From positions 745,001 through 809,000 of the forward strand of contig JACKCV010000001.1 of assembly GCA_020633825.1 (NCBI GenBank): DNA of 64,000 bases, read 5' to 3'. Within the stretch, counting starts at the first letter, position 1. The number at the start of each line of letters is the position of its first letter. Positions 7,483-15,671 of this stretch are shown here, piece by piece. The position numbers and the translations under genes are program-made. This DNA is from Fibrobacteria bacterium. GTDB taxonomy: Bacteria; Fibrobacterota; Fibrobacteria; UBA5070. The notes below the pieces were generated by a model. The model was not told the origin of the DNA. It ran no database searches and saw nothing but the letters and a program-made list of their open reading frames with translations.

Positions 7483-8339
7483 GGGGAAGGTCTCCCACGC
7501 CGATCGGGGCGAGCCAGGGGAAACAGCTGCACGTTCATCTGGGCGACGAGGTCGGCGGGGCGGCGATCGTCGAGGGCCATGGTCAGGAGTTCCTGCTTGA
7601 ACATGCGGATCCGCTCTTTCATGCGATCATAGCACTCCTGGGAGATCCCCAAGGTCAGGCCCGAGATTTCCCGGTCGGCGGGAGCGATGCGATCGGGTGC
7701 GGTGAGCCCGAGCTGGATCATCTGCTGGTTGAAGTGGCGGATCACGGGGCTGGGGACCTCGTATTCCGAGGAGATGGCCGGATCCGAGACCACCAGACGG
7801 CCCGCATCGTCCCGGCGCAGCAAGCCGAGATTCTGCAATTCCTGCAGGGCCTTGGCGGCATCGGCGGGTTTGATGGGCGGCTCGAGATTGGAGGCGATCC
7901 AGGCGGGATCTTCCTGGAACCCGGGGAGCCCGGTCAGTTCCCGAATGGCCATGTGGTGCCACCAGGTCCAGGCGACGTACTGCCGGGGATCGAGGTATCG
8001 AACGAAGGACTGGTGACGAAGCCGGGTCAATTCCGCGAAGGCCGCATTGCGCACTTCCGGGGATTTGGCCCCGGCGAAGGCGGCCAAGGCGGCCAGGAAA
8101 CTCCGTTCGCGGTCGGCGAGCCCCATGGCCAACCCGAACTTGGTCGAGGCCTCCTGGGTCAGTCGACGACGACCCTCCAGGACATCCTTGAGGAGGCTCG
8201 GGCTGCAACCCGCACGAGTGCCGAAGCTGCGGAAGGACGTCCGAGGGGACACGGATTTCTTCCAATCCCACCAATCCTGGAGGAACTGTCGCCCGTCGGC
8301 GTACCCGAAGATGTCCGGTTTCCCAGATGGAGTGGTCAT
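7479..8339 (-). CDS. TIGR02147 family transcriptional regulator
   Basis: This 286-residue soluble protein matches the TIGR02147 family, first defined in Fibrobacter succinogenes. The N-terminal part has the typical YADGRQFLQDWWDWKK segment, then a helix-turn-helix-like region (SFRSFGTRAGCSPSLLKDVL, residues 37-56). A long helical domain ends with the family segment ISQECYDRMKERIRMFKQELL. It is the first gene of the minus-strand redox operon and probably controls it. The upstream region carries several TTGCGAAC repeats. A TAGACT -10-like sequence (8346-8351) lies so close to the ATG that the message may be almost leaderless, or the true start may lie downstream. The effector is unknown. Confidence 0.85.
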   Translation of the reverse strand: MTTPSGKPDIFGYADGRQFLQDWWDWKKSVSPRTSFRSFGTRAGCSPSLLKDVLEGRRRLTQEASTKFGLAMGLADRERSFLAALAAFAGAKSPEVRNAAFAELTRLRHQSFVRYLDPRQYVAWTWWHHMAIRELTGLPGFQEDPAWIASNLEPPIKPADAAKALQELQNLGLLRRDDAGRLVVSDPAISSEYEVPSPVIRHFNQQMIQLGLTAPDRIAPADREISGLTLGISQECYDRMKERIRMFKQELLTMALDDRRPADLVAQMNVQLFPLARPDRRGRPSP

Positions 8340-8641
8340 GGCTGTAGTCTAGGTGTTCCCCAGCGTTCGCGCAGGCCGATTGCAAGAGGGGTTTGCGAAC
8401 GCTGGTTCGAAAGAACCCAGGAATCATCGAGGGAAAATCCGAACTCTGGTTGCGAACGGGAAATTTTGCGAACACTTTCTCCCCCTCCTTCGGCAGGGTC
8501 TCCGCTCCGGATCCGCCCGCGGGGGGGCGGCGGACATGGACCATTGCGATGGTGAATGCGGTATACTGGTGGACCGTACCTTGGTATTGGGGGAAATGGG
8601 GGATTTCTTCCTTTCGACGTCACTTCCAAGAAGGGGCCATC
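8340..8641. other. Divergent intergenic region
   Basis: This 302-base stretch has no supportable gene. Its left third holds the TTGCGAAC repeats. At 8562-8567 TATACT is a good -10 candidate for the plus-strand CPBP gene, about 75 bases before its start, without a convincing -35. A GC-rich stretch with a G7 run lies at 8519-8527. Confidence 0.5.
8360..8473. promoter_or_regulatory. Operator-like cluster of TTGCGAAC repeats
   Basis: The region between the divergent regulator and CPBP genes contains TTGCGAAC three times on the plus strand (8393-8400, 8450-8457, 8466-8473). A perfect 11-bp inverted repeat is formed by CCAGCGTTCGC (8360-8370) and GCGAACGCTGG (8395-8405). Two of the direct copies are 16 bases apart. 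The inverted arm overlaps the place where the -35 of the minus-strand operon would lie. GGTTCGAAAGAACC (8404-8417) is a further small dyad. I infer binding sites for the TIGR02147 regulator; no experiment is visible in sequence. Confidence 0.55.
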
Positions 8642-10417
8642 GTGAAACGCGCCGATCTCATCTTGCTGGGAGTCGCTCTCCTGGGGGGGACGTTGTTCCT
8701 CGGCTCACGCCATCGGCTGTGGCCCGAGACAGGTTTGGAGTTGGTGCGTTCCGCTTCCGAAGTCCAAACCCAGGCCATGGTGCACCGCGATGCCGTAGGA
8801 CTGGATGGCGATGGCTGGGTGGCCGCGACGCATCTCGACCTCGATCTGCCCGCCCTGACGTGGCTGGAGTCCACGCGCGATCGGGATGTGGTTCGGCGGC
8901 TCCTGCGTTCGGGAACGCCTCTGTACACGCATTCGGTCCAGTTCAAGAAGCCGGGCCACGCGGGGTCGGTCACGGTCCGGTTGCACCCCGACCTCTCCCT
9001 GGCCGGATGGACGCGCACGGTGGAGGACGACGAGAAGGGGGCGAGCCTGGATTCGTCGAGGGCCTGGGAGAAGGCGCGTTCCTGGATCCTTCTGCAATGC
9101 TCCGAGGACCTCCTCGATTGGAGCCTTCGCCGCTATGGCCGTCGCGCGTTCGACGACCGCGTCGACCACGACTTCCTCCTGGAAAGGGCACGGCCCGACG
9201 CTTCGGACGTGAGGGAGCGACTTTCGGTCCGCCTCGCCGGTGCGGAGGTCGTGGAAGTCCGGCGGGAAGTGGTGGTGCCACCGGCCTTCCTGCGGGACCT
9301 GCGGACGAGGTCGGCCCCCGAAACCTTCCTGCGGACCCTGGCCCTGACCATATTCGCCAGCTTGGGGTGCGCCGCCTTCCTGCTGAAACTCCAGGGATTG
9401 CGCAAGGGACTGGTCGGCCTTCGCGTTCCCACGATCGGGGCGGCCCTGGTCCTGGTGTGCCTGGGGTTGGCGCGCGTGCTGCGGCCCGCCCGGCTGGTGG
9501 AACTGTGGGACCCGATGGGAGATCGATGGATGGCGGTGTTGCGGCTCCTCATGGGCGGGCTGATCAACGATCTGCTTCCGGCCGTGCTGGTGTTCGCCTT
9601 CCTGGCCGCGGCCGATGCCCTGGATCGGCAGGCCCCCCGGCATCGGGGGATCGCCTTGCGGAACTTCCTGCGCCTGCGCTGGGACCGAGTGGATGTCGGG
9701 CACGCCAGTCTGCGGGGATTTCTTCTCGGGCTGGTGGCCGGAGGCGTGTTGGCGGGGGCCACATGGCTCCTTTCCTGGCTCCCGGGGGCGCGGGTGGCCT
9801 TGCAGCCGAGGGGATTCTTCTTCTACGGGATCAATTCCGCCCTCCCCGCGGTGGTGCTCGGGGTGTACTTCCTGCAGATCGCCATGGTGGAGGAGTTGGG
9901 ATGGCGTCATTTCGCGGGCAACCTGTTCCTGCGGCTGCGCCTGGGGCCGATCCTCGCCGTGGCCATCCCGGCGGTGGTGTACGGGGCTTCCCACGCGGGG
10001 CTCGATTTCCTCCCTCCCGCCGAGCCCTGGTGGGCGCGGGTGATTCCGATCGCCCTGGTGGGTGGGTTGTGGGGGTGGGCCTTCCTGCGATGGGATGCCC
10101 TGACGGTATTCCTGTCCCACTGGGCCTGCGACCTGTTCCTCTTCAACCAGCCCCGTCTGGCGAGCGCGTCCACCGGGGTGTGGCTTTCCGCGCTGGCCTG
10201 CATCGCCCTTCCCCTTCTTCCGGCCGCAGTGAATCTCGGGATCCGTCTGACGCGCAAGGCGCGCCGAATTCCCAACGAGGACTGGAACGACGAAAGCGAT
10301 TTCGACGGGACCGATCCCGTGTTCGATCCGGAGTCGGCCTTCGATCCGGTGGACGAAGCCGAGCCTTCCACCCCCGAGGAGCCCGAGGACGAGCCCCCCT
10401 CCGGACCGCGGAATTGA
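8642..10417 (+). CDS. CPBP family intramembrane metalloprotease
   Basis: This 591-residue membrane protein begins with one helix, then a soluble domain of about 190 residues outside the membrane, then about eight helices. The C-terminal block carries CPBP (CaaX protease / bacteriocin-processing) motifs: EELGWRH (Glu417, Glu418, Arg422), a GASHAGLDF histidine motif and SHWACDLF. These form the metal site of Rce1-type glutamic/metallo proteases. I chose the GTG at 8642, preceded by AAGGGG; the frame is open further upstream, but that part lacks a good ribosome-binding site and reads as non-coding. The C-terminal 50 residues are acidic (Asp/Glu/Pro-rich) and cytoplasmic. The substrate is unknown. 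The gene is followed after 42 bases by a beta-barrel gene. Confidence 0.75.
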   Translation: MKRADLILLGVALLGGTLFLGSRHRLWPETGLELVRSASEVQTQAMVHRDAVGLDGDGWVAATHLDLDLPALTWLESTRDRDVVRRLLRSGTPLYTHSVQFKKPGHAGSVTVRLHPDLSLAGWTRTVEDDEKGASLDSSRAWEKARSWILLQCSEDLLDWSLRRYGRRAFDDRVDHDFLLERARPDASDVRERLSVRLAGAEVVEVRREVVVPPAFLRDLRTRSAPETFLRTLALTIFASLGCAAFLLKLQGLRKGLVGLRVPTIGAALVLVCLGLARVLRPARLVELWDPMGDRWMAVLRLLMGGLINDLLPAVLVFAFLAAADALDRQAPRHRGIALRNFLRLRWDRVDVGHASLRGFLLGLVAGGVLAGATWLLSWLPGARVALQPRGFFFYGINSALPAVVLGVYFLQIAMVEELGWRHFAGNLFLRLRLGPILAVAIPAVVYGASHAGLDFLPPAEPWWARVIPIALVGGLWGWAFLRWDALTVFLSHWACDLFLFNQPRLASASTGVWLSALACIALPLLPAAVNLGIRLTRKARRIPNEDWNDESDFDGTDPVFDPESAFDPVDEAEPSTPEEPEDEPPSGPRN

Positions 10418-10459
10418 AACCCTTCCGGGTGGGGTCCCTTCCCGCGGAAGGAGCTTGAC

Positions 10460-11371
10460 GTGGAACTCCTCGCCCTGCTCCTGTCCGTTCTCGCGGGCTA
10501 CTCCCTGCCCTGGATGCCGGATTCGTCGGGCCGCACCCAGGCCGAATTGTGGCTCGATCCCTATTATTCGGCGGTCAACGCGACCCGCTCCCTGGTGGAA
10601 GCTCCCATCCCTCGTCTCGACACGCGAGCCGAGGGCGGGGTATACTGGTGGCTGATGCGACGCCTACCGTTTCCCAGGGATGTGCTGGTGGAAGCCAGCT
10701 TGAATCCTCTTCCCGTCGGGGGGTGGGCCTTGAGGAAATTCGACCCCGGCACCTGGGAGGCGGCTCGCGTCGGGGAGGTCAACCTGGTGGAATCGGTCAC
10801 CCGCGGATTCCCCGAACCGTGGGCGTTGTCGTTGTTCCTCGGCAACGTGGTGAATCTCGTCTCCCAGTCCGACACGACCCGGGTGAACGGCGTCGGGTAT
10901 TCGGGACTGCTCGTCTCCTGGGGGGCTTGGCACCTGGTGGAGAACCGCATGGTCCGCGACGACTGGTTCGAGTCGGAGATCAAGCTCAAGGGCGACGACA
11001 TCCAGTCGCGCCGGAAACTGACCTGGTCCTACCGGTTGGGATGGAGGGAGCATCTCCATCCGGGGATCCACGACGCGCTGTACCTCTCCATCTCACGGCG
11101 CCGGACCGATTTCGACGCCTCCGGTCTGGATCCCTTCCGCAATGCCTCCATCGAGGGACGGATCGATTTCGATCGCGCCGACCTGCCCCGGCCGAGTCCC
11201 TTGCGCATGTCGCTCCTCCTGGGCAAGAAATTTCCCGTGCCTTCCGGCGCCTGGGCCTTCTCCCTCTCCGCCGGCGTGCTCCACGAAGCGCGCACGGGAT
11301 ACGACGGCGACCTCGCCCATGCCGCCCCCCGACGGTGGACGCTGCTCCTTCGTCCCAACGTGGAGTGGTGA
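10460..11371 (+). CDS. Secreted beta-barrel-like protein, function unknown
   Basis: This 303-residue protein starts at GTG 10460, preceded by GGAAGGAG with seven bases of spacing. The N terminus (ELLALLLSVLAGYSLP) is a signal peptide. The rest is an alternation of short amphipathic strands with aromatic girdles, ending in LLLRPNVEW, as in outer-membrane barrels. I do not recognise the family. Its stop overlaps the ATG of the following histidine kinase (TGATG), so the two are translationally coupled. A barrel coupled to a soluble sensor kinase is unusual and hints that the pair respond to an envelope state. Confidence 0.65.
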   Translation: MELLALLLSVLAGYSLPWMPDSSGRTQAELWLDPYYSAVNATRSLVEAPIPRLDTRAEGGVYWWLMRRLPFPRDVLVEASLNPLPVGGWALRKFDPGTWEAARVGEVNLVESVTRGFPEPWALSLFLGNVVNLVSQSDTTRVNGVGYSGLLVSWGAWHLVENRMVRDDWFESEIKLKGDDIQSRRKLTWSYRLGWREHLHPGIHDALYLSISRRRTDFDASGLDPFRNASIEGRIDFDRADLPRPSPLRMSLLLGKKFPVPSGAWAFSLSAGVLHEARTGYDGDLAHAAPRRWTLLLRPNVEW

Positions 11372-13692
11372 TGCAACCCGGGGAGTCAGGCGTCTTCCAA
11401 TGCCCGGTGACGGGGAGGCAGTGGGAATCCCGCCCCGAGTGGGTGGTCACCCATGCCCGGTCGTCCTTCCGGTTCCACGTCCTCGATGGACAGATCGTGC
11501 TCTGCCGGACTTTCGGGTCGACCTCCCGCGAGGATGTCGAGGTCTACATCGCCACCTTGGAATCGATCATCGCGGAATTCCGTGCCGACGGTCGGCAAAT
11601 GGTGCTCATGGAGGATTACACCCAGCTCCACGAGACAGACGGCGAAGCCCGCAAGGTCTACACCGATTACCACATCCAGTACCAGGAGCGCTGGAAAGGA
11701 ATCCTCTTCTTCGGGATGAATCCGTTCCTGAAACTGCTCATGCGGTTGTCGAAGAGGATCCTTCCCCTGCGTCTGACCGTCGAGGCGTGGGGCAGCTACG
11801 CCCAGGCGCTGGCGCGCGCCGGCGAGCTTCTCGGGAGACCCCTGGAACCCTTTTCCGTGGCCCCCCAGGAATCGGGAAAAGGATGGCACTCCGCGGCGTT
11901 GAATGTGGAATTCGTTCCTCTCGACGAGTTGGGAGTGCTTCGCGTGCGCGTCCACGGTCGGCTGCTTCCCGAGGAGGTGCAGCCCTTGTTCCGCGCCTAC
12001 GAGTCGTTCCTGGCCGAGCAATCCCCGCCACCGGGCAAGTGGTTCCGGTTGATCGACTACTCGGGTCTGGTGTCCTGGGATACCACCGGATTGTGGCGCG
12101 TCCTGCGGGAATTCCATCGCATCGACCACCTGTTTCCTCCCCGGTTGCGTCTGGTCCGCGGCATCCCTCGGGACCTGCGGGCGCGCATGGCCATCGGTTG
12201 GTTGCGCTGGATGGGAAGTCTCGCGGAGGCCGAAACCGAAGGGGAGCTGCTGGAGATCGTCCGGCGGGTGAGGAAACTGGATTCCCCGCATCGGGGAGTG
12301 TCCAGGATCTGGCACAACTTCCTCGATCGCGTCTTCCGCCACGACGAGGTCCTGGCCCACGGGCTGATGGTCTTCATCGGGGAGCTGCAGTGGGACGTGG
12401 CGGGTTCCGGGCAGAATCCCTACCCCGAGGGGCACCCCTTCCACAAGGTCGCCGATTCCCTGTTGGTGGTGAAATCCGACTTCGACGACCTGTTCCTGGA
12501 ACGGGATCGCCGGGAACGGGAGCTGGAAGCCGCACGGGAGCGCGCCGAGGAGGTCAATCGCCTGCAGGCGCGTTTCCTGGCCAATGTGAGCCACGAGATC
12601 CGCACTCCTCTCAACGCCGTCCTGGGCATGGGCGAGCTCCTCGGCGACACGCGTCTGGATGCGCGCCAGACCGACCTCCTGCGCACCTTGCGGCAATCGG
12701 CGCAGGGTCTGCTGGGCGTCATCAACGACATCCTCGACCTGTCGCGCATGGAGGCGGGGGAGTTCCGCCTGTCCTCGGAGCCGTTCGACCTGGGCTCCCT
12801 GCTCGATGAAGTGGGCGGGATGATCGGGTACCTCGCCAGCACCAGGGGTCTGGAATTTCGCATGGAAAGGGCTCCGGATCTCCCCAAGGGGCTCCAGGGG
12901 GATGCCATCCGCATTCGCCAGATCCTGGTGAATCTCGCGGGAAACGCCGTGAAATTCACCGATTCCGGTGGGGTGGTGGTGCGGGTCCGCGCCTCGGGGA
13001 CCCGCGACCCCGACCTGTTGCACATGTCCATGGAAGTGGAGGATTCCGGGCCCGGGATCCCGCCCGAAAAGGTCGAGGAACTCTTCCGGCCGTTCAAGCA
13101 ACTGGACGGATCGTTCACGCGGCGACACGGAGGTACCGGCCTCGGTTTGGCGATCGCGCGCAATCTCGCCGAACGCATGGGAGGAGGGATCTCCGTCCAC
13201 GCGGGACCGGTCCGGGGAACCATCTTCCGGTTCGAGGCGATCCTGGCGCGCGCCGAACCACCCCCGACCTCGGTGGACACCTCCCAGGACGATTCCCGTC
13301 GCATGGAAGGGCGAGTCCTGCTGGCCGAGGACAATCGGGTGAATCAGAGGGTCGCCATCGGGTTGCTGTCCAAACTGGGCATCGAAACCATCGCCGTCGA
13401 CAACGGAAGGATGGCCCTGGAAACCCTGAAACGACGCGCCGGGGATTTCCGCTGCGTTCTGATGGACATCCAGATGCCGGTCATGGACGGCCTGGAGGCG
13501 GTGCGCCGGATCCGGGCGGGAGAGGTGGGCGAGGTTGCCGCCAAACTGCCGATGCTCGCCCTCACGGCGCATGCGATGGATGGCGATCGGGAAGTGTTCC
13601 TCAAGGCCGGGATGGACGGGTACCTGTCCAAGCCCATCCGGCTCGGTCAGTTGCGGCAAGCCCTGGAGGCGATCCTGCTCGAATCCGAGTGA
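11371..13692 (+). CDS. Soluble hybrid histidine kinase with duplicated N-terminal domain and receiver
   Basis: This 773-residue protein has no membrane helix. Residues 20-160 and 175-310 look like two copies of one alpha/beta domain: FHVLDGQIVLCRTFGSTS versus ELGVLRVRVHGRLLPEE, each followed by a DGRQMVLMEDYTQL or GKWFRLIDYSGLV strand. They resemble STAS-type folds but I cannot name the family. A short coiled coil (residues 375-400) leads to HisKA with phospho-acceptor His408 (NVSHEIRTPLN), a HATPase with HGGTGLGLAIA, and a receiver with phospho-acceptor Asp699 (VLMDIQMPVMDG). No output domain follows, so the signal must go to a separate phosphotransfer protein or regulator. Start ATG 11371 overlaps the upstream barrel gene. 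Confidence 0.88.
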   Translation: MQPGESGVFQCPVTGRQWESRPEWVVTHARSSFRFHVLDGQIVLCRTFGSTSREDVEVYIATLESIIAEFRADGRQMVLMEDYTQLHETDGEARKVYTDYHIQYQERWKGILFFGMNPFLKLLMRLSKRILPLRLTVEAWGSYAQALARAGELLGRPLEPFSVAPQESGKGWHSAALNVEFVPLDELGVLRVRVHGRLLPEEVQPLFRAYESFLAEQSPPPGKWFRLIDYSGLVSWDTTGLWRVLREFHRIDHLFPPRLRLVRGIPRDLRARMAIGWLRWMGSLAEAETEGELLEIVRRVRKLDSPHRGVSRIWHNFLDRVFRHDEVLAHGLMVFIGELQWDVAGSGQNPYPEGHPFHKVADSLLVVKSDFDDLFLERDRRERELEAARERAEEVNRLQARFLANVSHEIRTPLNAVLGMGELLGDTRLDARQTDLLRTLRQSAQGLLGVINDILDLSRMEAGEFRLSSEPFDLGSLLDEVGGMIGYLASTRGLEFRMERAPDLPKGLQGDAIRIRQILVNLAGNAVKFTDSGGVVVRVRASGTRDPDLLHMSMEVEDSGPGIPPEKVEELFRPFKQLDGSFTRRHGGTGLGLAIARNLAERMGGGISVHAGPVRGTIFRFEAILARAEPPPTSVDTSQDDSRRMEGRVLLAEDNRVNQRVAIGLLSKLGIETIAVDNGRMALETLKRRAGDFRCVLMDIQMPVMDGLEAVRRIRAGEVGEVAAKLPMLALTAHAMDGDREVFLKAGMDGYLSKPIRLGQLRQALEAILLESE

Positions 13693-13811
13693 TTCCGGCG
13701 GAAAGGGGCGGTGGGGGGATTTCGCCGGAATCCGGGATCCTGTCGACAATCCTCGGGGGCATCTCCGGGGGGGGGAAGGAGCTGCTTTCCGCTCGCGGCC
13801 GGGGGGGGGGC

Positions 13812-14303
13812 TCAGCGGTTGCCGAACCGCAGATTCCAATTGCCCGTCAGGGACAGGCCGAAGGAGGGGGATCGACTGCGGAACACGTCGGGGATTCCCC
13901 AACGCCCTTCGATCCCGAAGGCCTGGGTGCGAGTGGCATGGTAGGTGAATCCCCCGATGGTGTGCACACCGGCGGCCAGGGTGCGATCGAACCCCATGGA
14001 GGCGGAAACTCCCGGGCCCACGTAGGGAGCGAAGCGAGCGTTGGAGCCCAGAGGATGCCACAGCAGTTGCGTCGGGACCGACAAGGCGAAGGAGTCCAGT
14101 CGGGCGAGATCCAGGAATGTGGCCTCCAGGTCCGTTCTCCAGGTGAAGTATCGGCTGATCGCGTATTCGGCGGTCATGGCGGCACTGGGAACGAAGACGC
14201 TCCCTTTCTGCGAAAGACCGACGCGCCCACCGAAGGTCCAGGAACCGGACCAGGCGGAGAGGGACAGACCCAGAAGGATCGCGGGTGTGGATCGGAAGAT
14301 CAT
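13812..14303 (-). CDS. Small outer-membrane beta-barrel protein
   Basis: This 163-residue protein has a signal peptide (STPAILLGLSLSAWSGS). It consists of eight or so amphipathic strands such as FAPYVGPGVSASMGF and FGIEGRWGIPDVF, ending NWNLRFGNR, like small OmpA/OmpX-type or porin-like barrels. It stands alone, convergent with the histidine kinase upstream and divergent from the MscS gene. A run of ten G residues (13801-13810) begins one base beyond its stop codon. The function is unknown; the size argues for a structural or adhesin-like role and against a large channel. Confidence 0.6.
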   Translation of the reverse strand: MIFRSTPAILLGLSLSAWSGSWTFGGRVGLSQKGSVFVPSAAMTAEYAISRYFTWRTDLEATFLDLARLDSFALSVPTQLLWHPLGSNARFAPYVGPGVSASMGFDRTLAAGVHTIGGFTYHATRTQAFGIEGRWGIPDVFRSRSPSFGLSLTGNWNLRFGNR

Positions 14304-14365
14304 GGACGGGAAAAGGTAGCCAGACTTGTCCCTCCGGTTTTCCGGGGGGGGTTAGCTTTCCCGGG

Positions 14366-15400
14366 ATGCCAAACATCGACACCGAACAATTGATCGAATA
14401 CGCACTCCCTCTTTCCTGGGTCCTGGGGGGCTGGATCGTCGGCTGGATCCTGGAACGAGTGATCGTGGGCCGCCTCCGGTCCATGGCTCGGCGCACGTCC
14501 TGGAAAGGCGACGATCTCCTGGTCGATGGGGTGCGCGGATTGGTCCGGTTCGCCTTCCTGATCCTGGGCATCCACATGGCCATCCTGCAGATGCCCATCG
14601 GGGGCGGGGTGTCGAGCATCCTCGGCAAAGGCGTCGTGATCGCTTCCATCCTCCTGGGAACCGTCCTGGTCTCCCGGATCGCCACCGGGGCGGTGGCGAT
14701 GTACACCTCGCGTGTGGAGGGGGTCCTGCCGTCCACCAGCATCTTCCTGACCCTCACCCGCGTGGCCATCTTCGTGCTGGGCGTCCTGATCTCCCTGCAA
14801 TCCATCGGAATCTCCATCGCACCGTTGCTGACGGCCTTGGGTGTTGGGGGATTGGCCACCGCCCTGGCTCTGCAGCCCACCCTCTCGAACCTGTTTTCCG
14901 GCATCCAGATCCTCGCCTCGCGGGCCATCAAGCCGGGAGACTTCGTGCGGCTGGATTCGGGGGAGGAGGGGTACGTGCAGGACATCTCCTGGCGCATCGC
15001 CGTGATCCGCACGGTGGCCAACAACCTGATCCTGGTTCCCAACGCCAAACTCGCCGACGCCGTGGTCACCAACTACCATGCCACCGACAGCCAGCTCGCC
15101 CTGGTGATCCCGGTGGGGATCGCCTACGACACCGATCTGGAAAAGATGGAGCGCGTGACCCTGGAAGTGGCGCGCGAAATCCAGACCCAGGTCGCCGGTG
15201 GGGTGGAGGACTTCGAGCCCCTCATCCGGTATTCCGAATTGGCCGATTCCTCCGTGAACCTCAAGGTCATCCTGCGGGTACGGGAGTGGGGAGATCAATC
15301 TCCGGTCCGCTCCGAATTCCTGCGGAGGATCCTCCTCGCCTACGCCCGCGAAGGCATCGAAATCCCCTTCCCCCAGAGGGTCATTCACAACGCGAGGTAA
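14366..15400 (+). CDS. mscS: MscS-type mechanosensitive channel
   Basis: This 344-residue protein has four to five N-terminal helices. The glycine/alanine-rich pore helix (TALGVGGLATALALQPTLSNLFSGIQIL) is the hallmark of MscS TM3. A cytoplasmic beta domain follows, with KPGDFVRLDSGEEGYVQDISWRIAVIRT and PNAKLADAVVTNY. Such channels open under membrane tension and release solutes during osmotic downshock. The ATG at 14366 was chosen because it begins the first helix region; its ribosome-binding site is weak (GGGG further upstream). A short dyad separates it from rpmF. Confidence 0.9.
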   Translation: MPNIDTEQLIEYALPLSWVLGGWIVGWILERVIVGRLRSMARRTSWKGDDLLVDGVRGLVRFAFLILGIHMAILQMPIGGGVSSILGKGVVIASILLGTVLVSRIATGAVAMYTSRVEGVLPSTSIFLTLTRVAIFVLGVLISLQSIGISIAPLLTALGVGGLATALALQPTLSNLFSGIQILASRAIKPGDFVRLDSGEEGYVQDISWRIAVIRTVANNLILVPNAKLADAVVTNYHATDSQLALVIPVGIAYDTDLEKMERVTLEVAREIQTQVAGGVEDFEPLIRYSELADSSVNLKVILRVREWGDQSPVRSEFLRRILLAYAREGIEIPFPQRVIHNAR

Positions 15401-15410
15401 GTGTTTTCCC

Positions 15411-15428
15411 CTCGCAAACCGTTGCGAG
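15411..15428. promoter_or_regulatory. Dyad CTCGCAA-N4-TTGCGAG upstream of the rpmF-plsX-fab operon
   Basis: A perfect 7-bp inverted repeat with a four-base centre lies 43 bases before the rpmF start and 10 bases after the mscS stop. A T-run (15451-15456) follows at some distance. It could be an operator for the fatty-acid operon or a weak hairpin terminating mscS. The sequence does not resemble the FapR site of Firmicutes or the FadR/FabR sites of Proteobacteria, so if it is an operator its regulator is unknown. Confidence 0.4.
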
Positions 15429-15471
15429 TGTTACATTTCCGCGTCTCTTCTTTTTTCCGAAAGGATCCGTC

Positions 15472-15657
15472 ATGGCCGTTCCCAAGAGAAAGCATTCGGC
15501 CCAGCGTCGCGACAAGCGGCGCACGCACTACGTCATCAAGGCCAAGGGTCTTGGAAAGTGCGATCACTGCGGTCAGCCCAAGATGCCGCATCGTGTCTGC
15601 TCCAAGTGCGGATACTACGCGGGCAAGGAGATCCACGCCCCCATCGAGACCTACTAG
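15472..15657 (+). CDS. rpmF: 50S ribosomal protein L32
   Basis: This 61-residue basic protein starts MAVPKRKHSAQRRDKRR and has two zinc-binding cysteine pairs, CDHCG and CSKCGYY, the four-Cys (C+) form of L32. The ribosome-binding site is AAAGGA, seven bases before the ATG. The gene leads the classical rpmF-plsX-fab cluster, with 14 bases to plsX, which ties ribosome and membrane-lipid synthesis together in many bacteria. Confidence 0.97.
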   Translation: MAVPKRKHSAQRRDKRRTHYVIKAKGLGKCDHCGQPKMPHRVCSKCGYYAGKEIHAPIETY

Positions 15658-15671
15658 GCCCGGAGTCATCC

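Noticed and set aside
8561..8573. GTATACTGGTGG occurs here and again at about 10637-10648
   Set aside because: A shared 13-mer is expected several times by chance in 64 kb, and the second copy lies inside a coding sequence.
13801..13810. Run of ten G residues near a surface-protein gene, possible phase-variation tract
   Set aside because: It lies just beyond the stop codon and does not touch the coding frame or a promoter; several other long G/C runs occur in this GC-rich DNA.
11386..15072. A 1228-codon open frame on the minus strand
   Set aside because: It runs antisense through the hybrid kinase and MscS genes and has shadow-frame composition without any motif.
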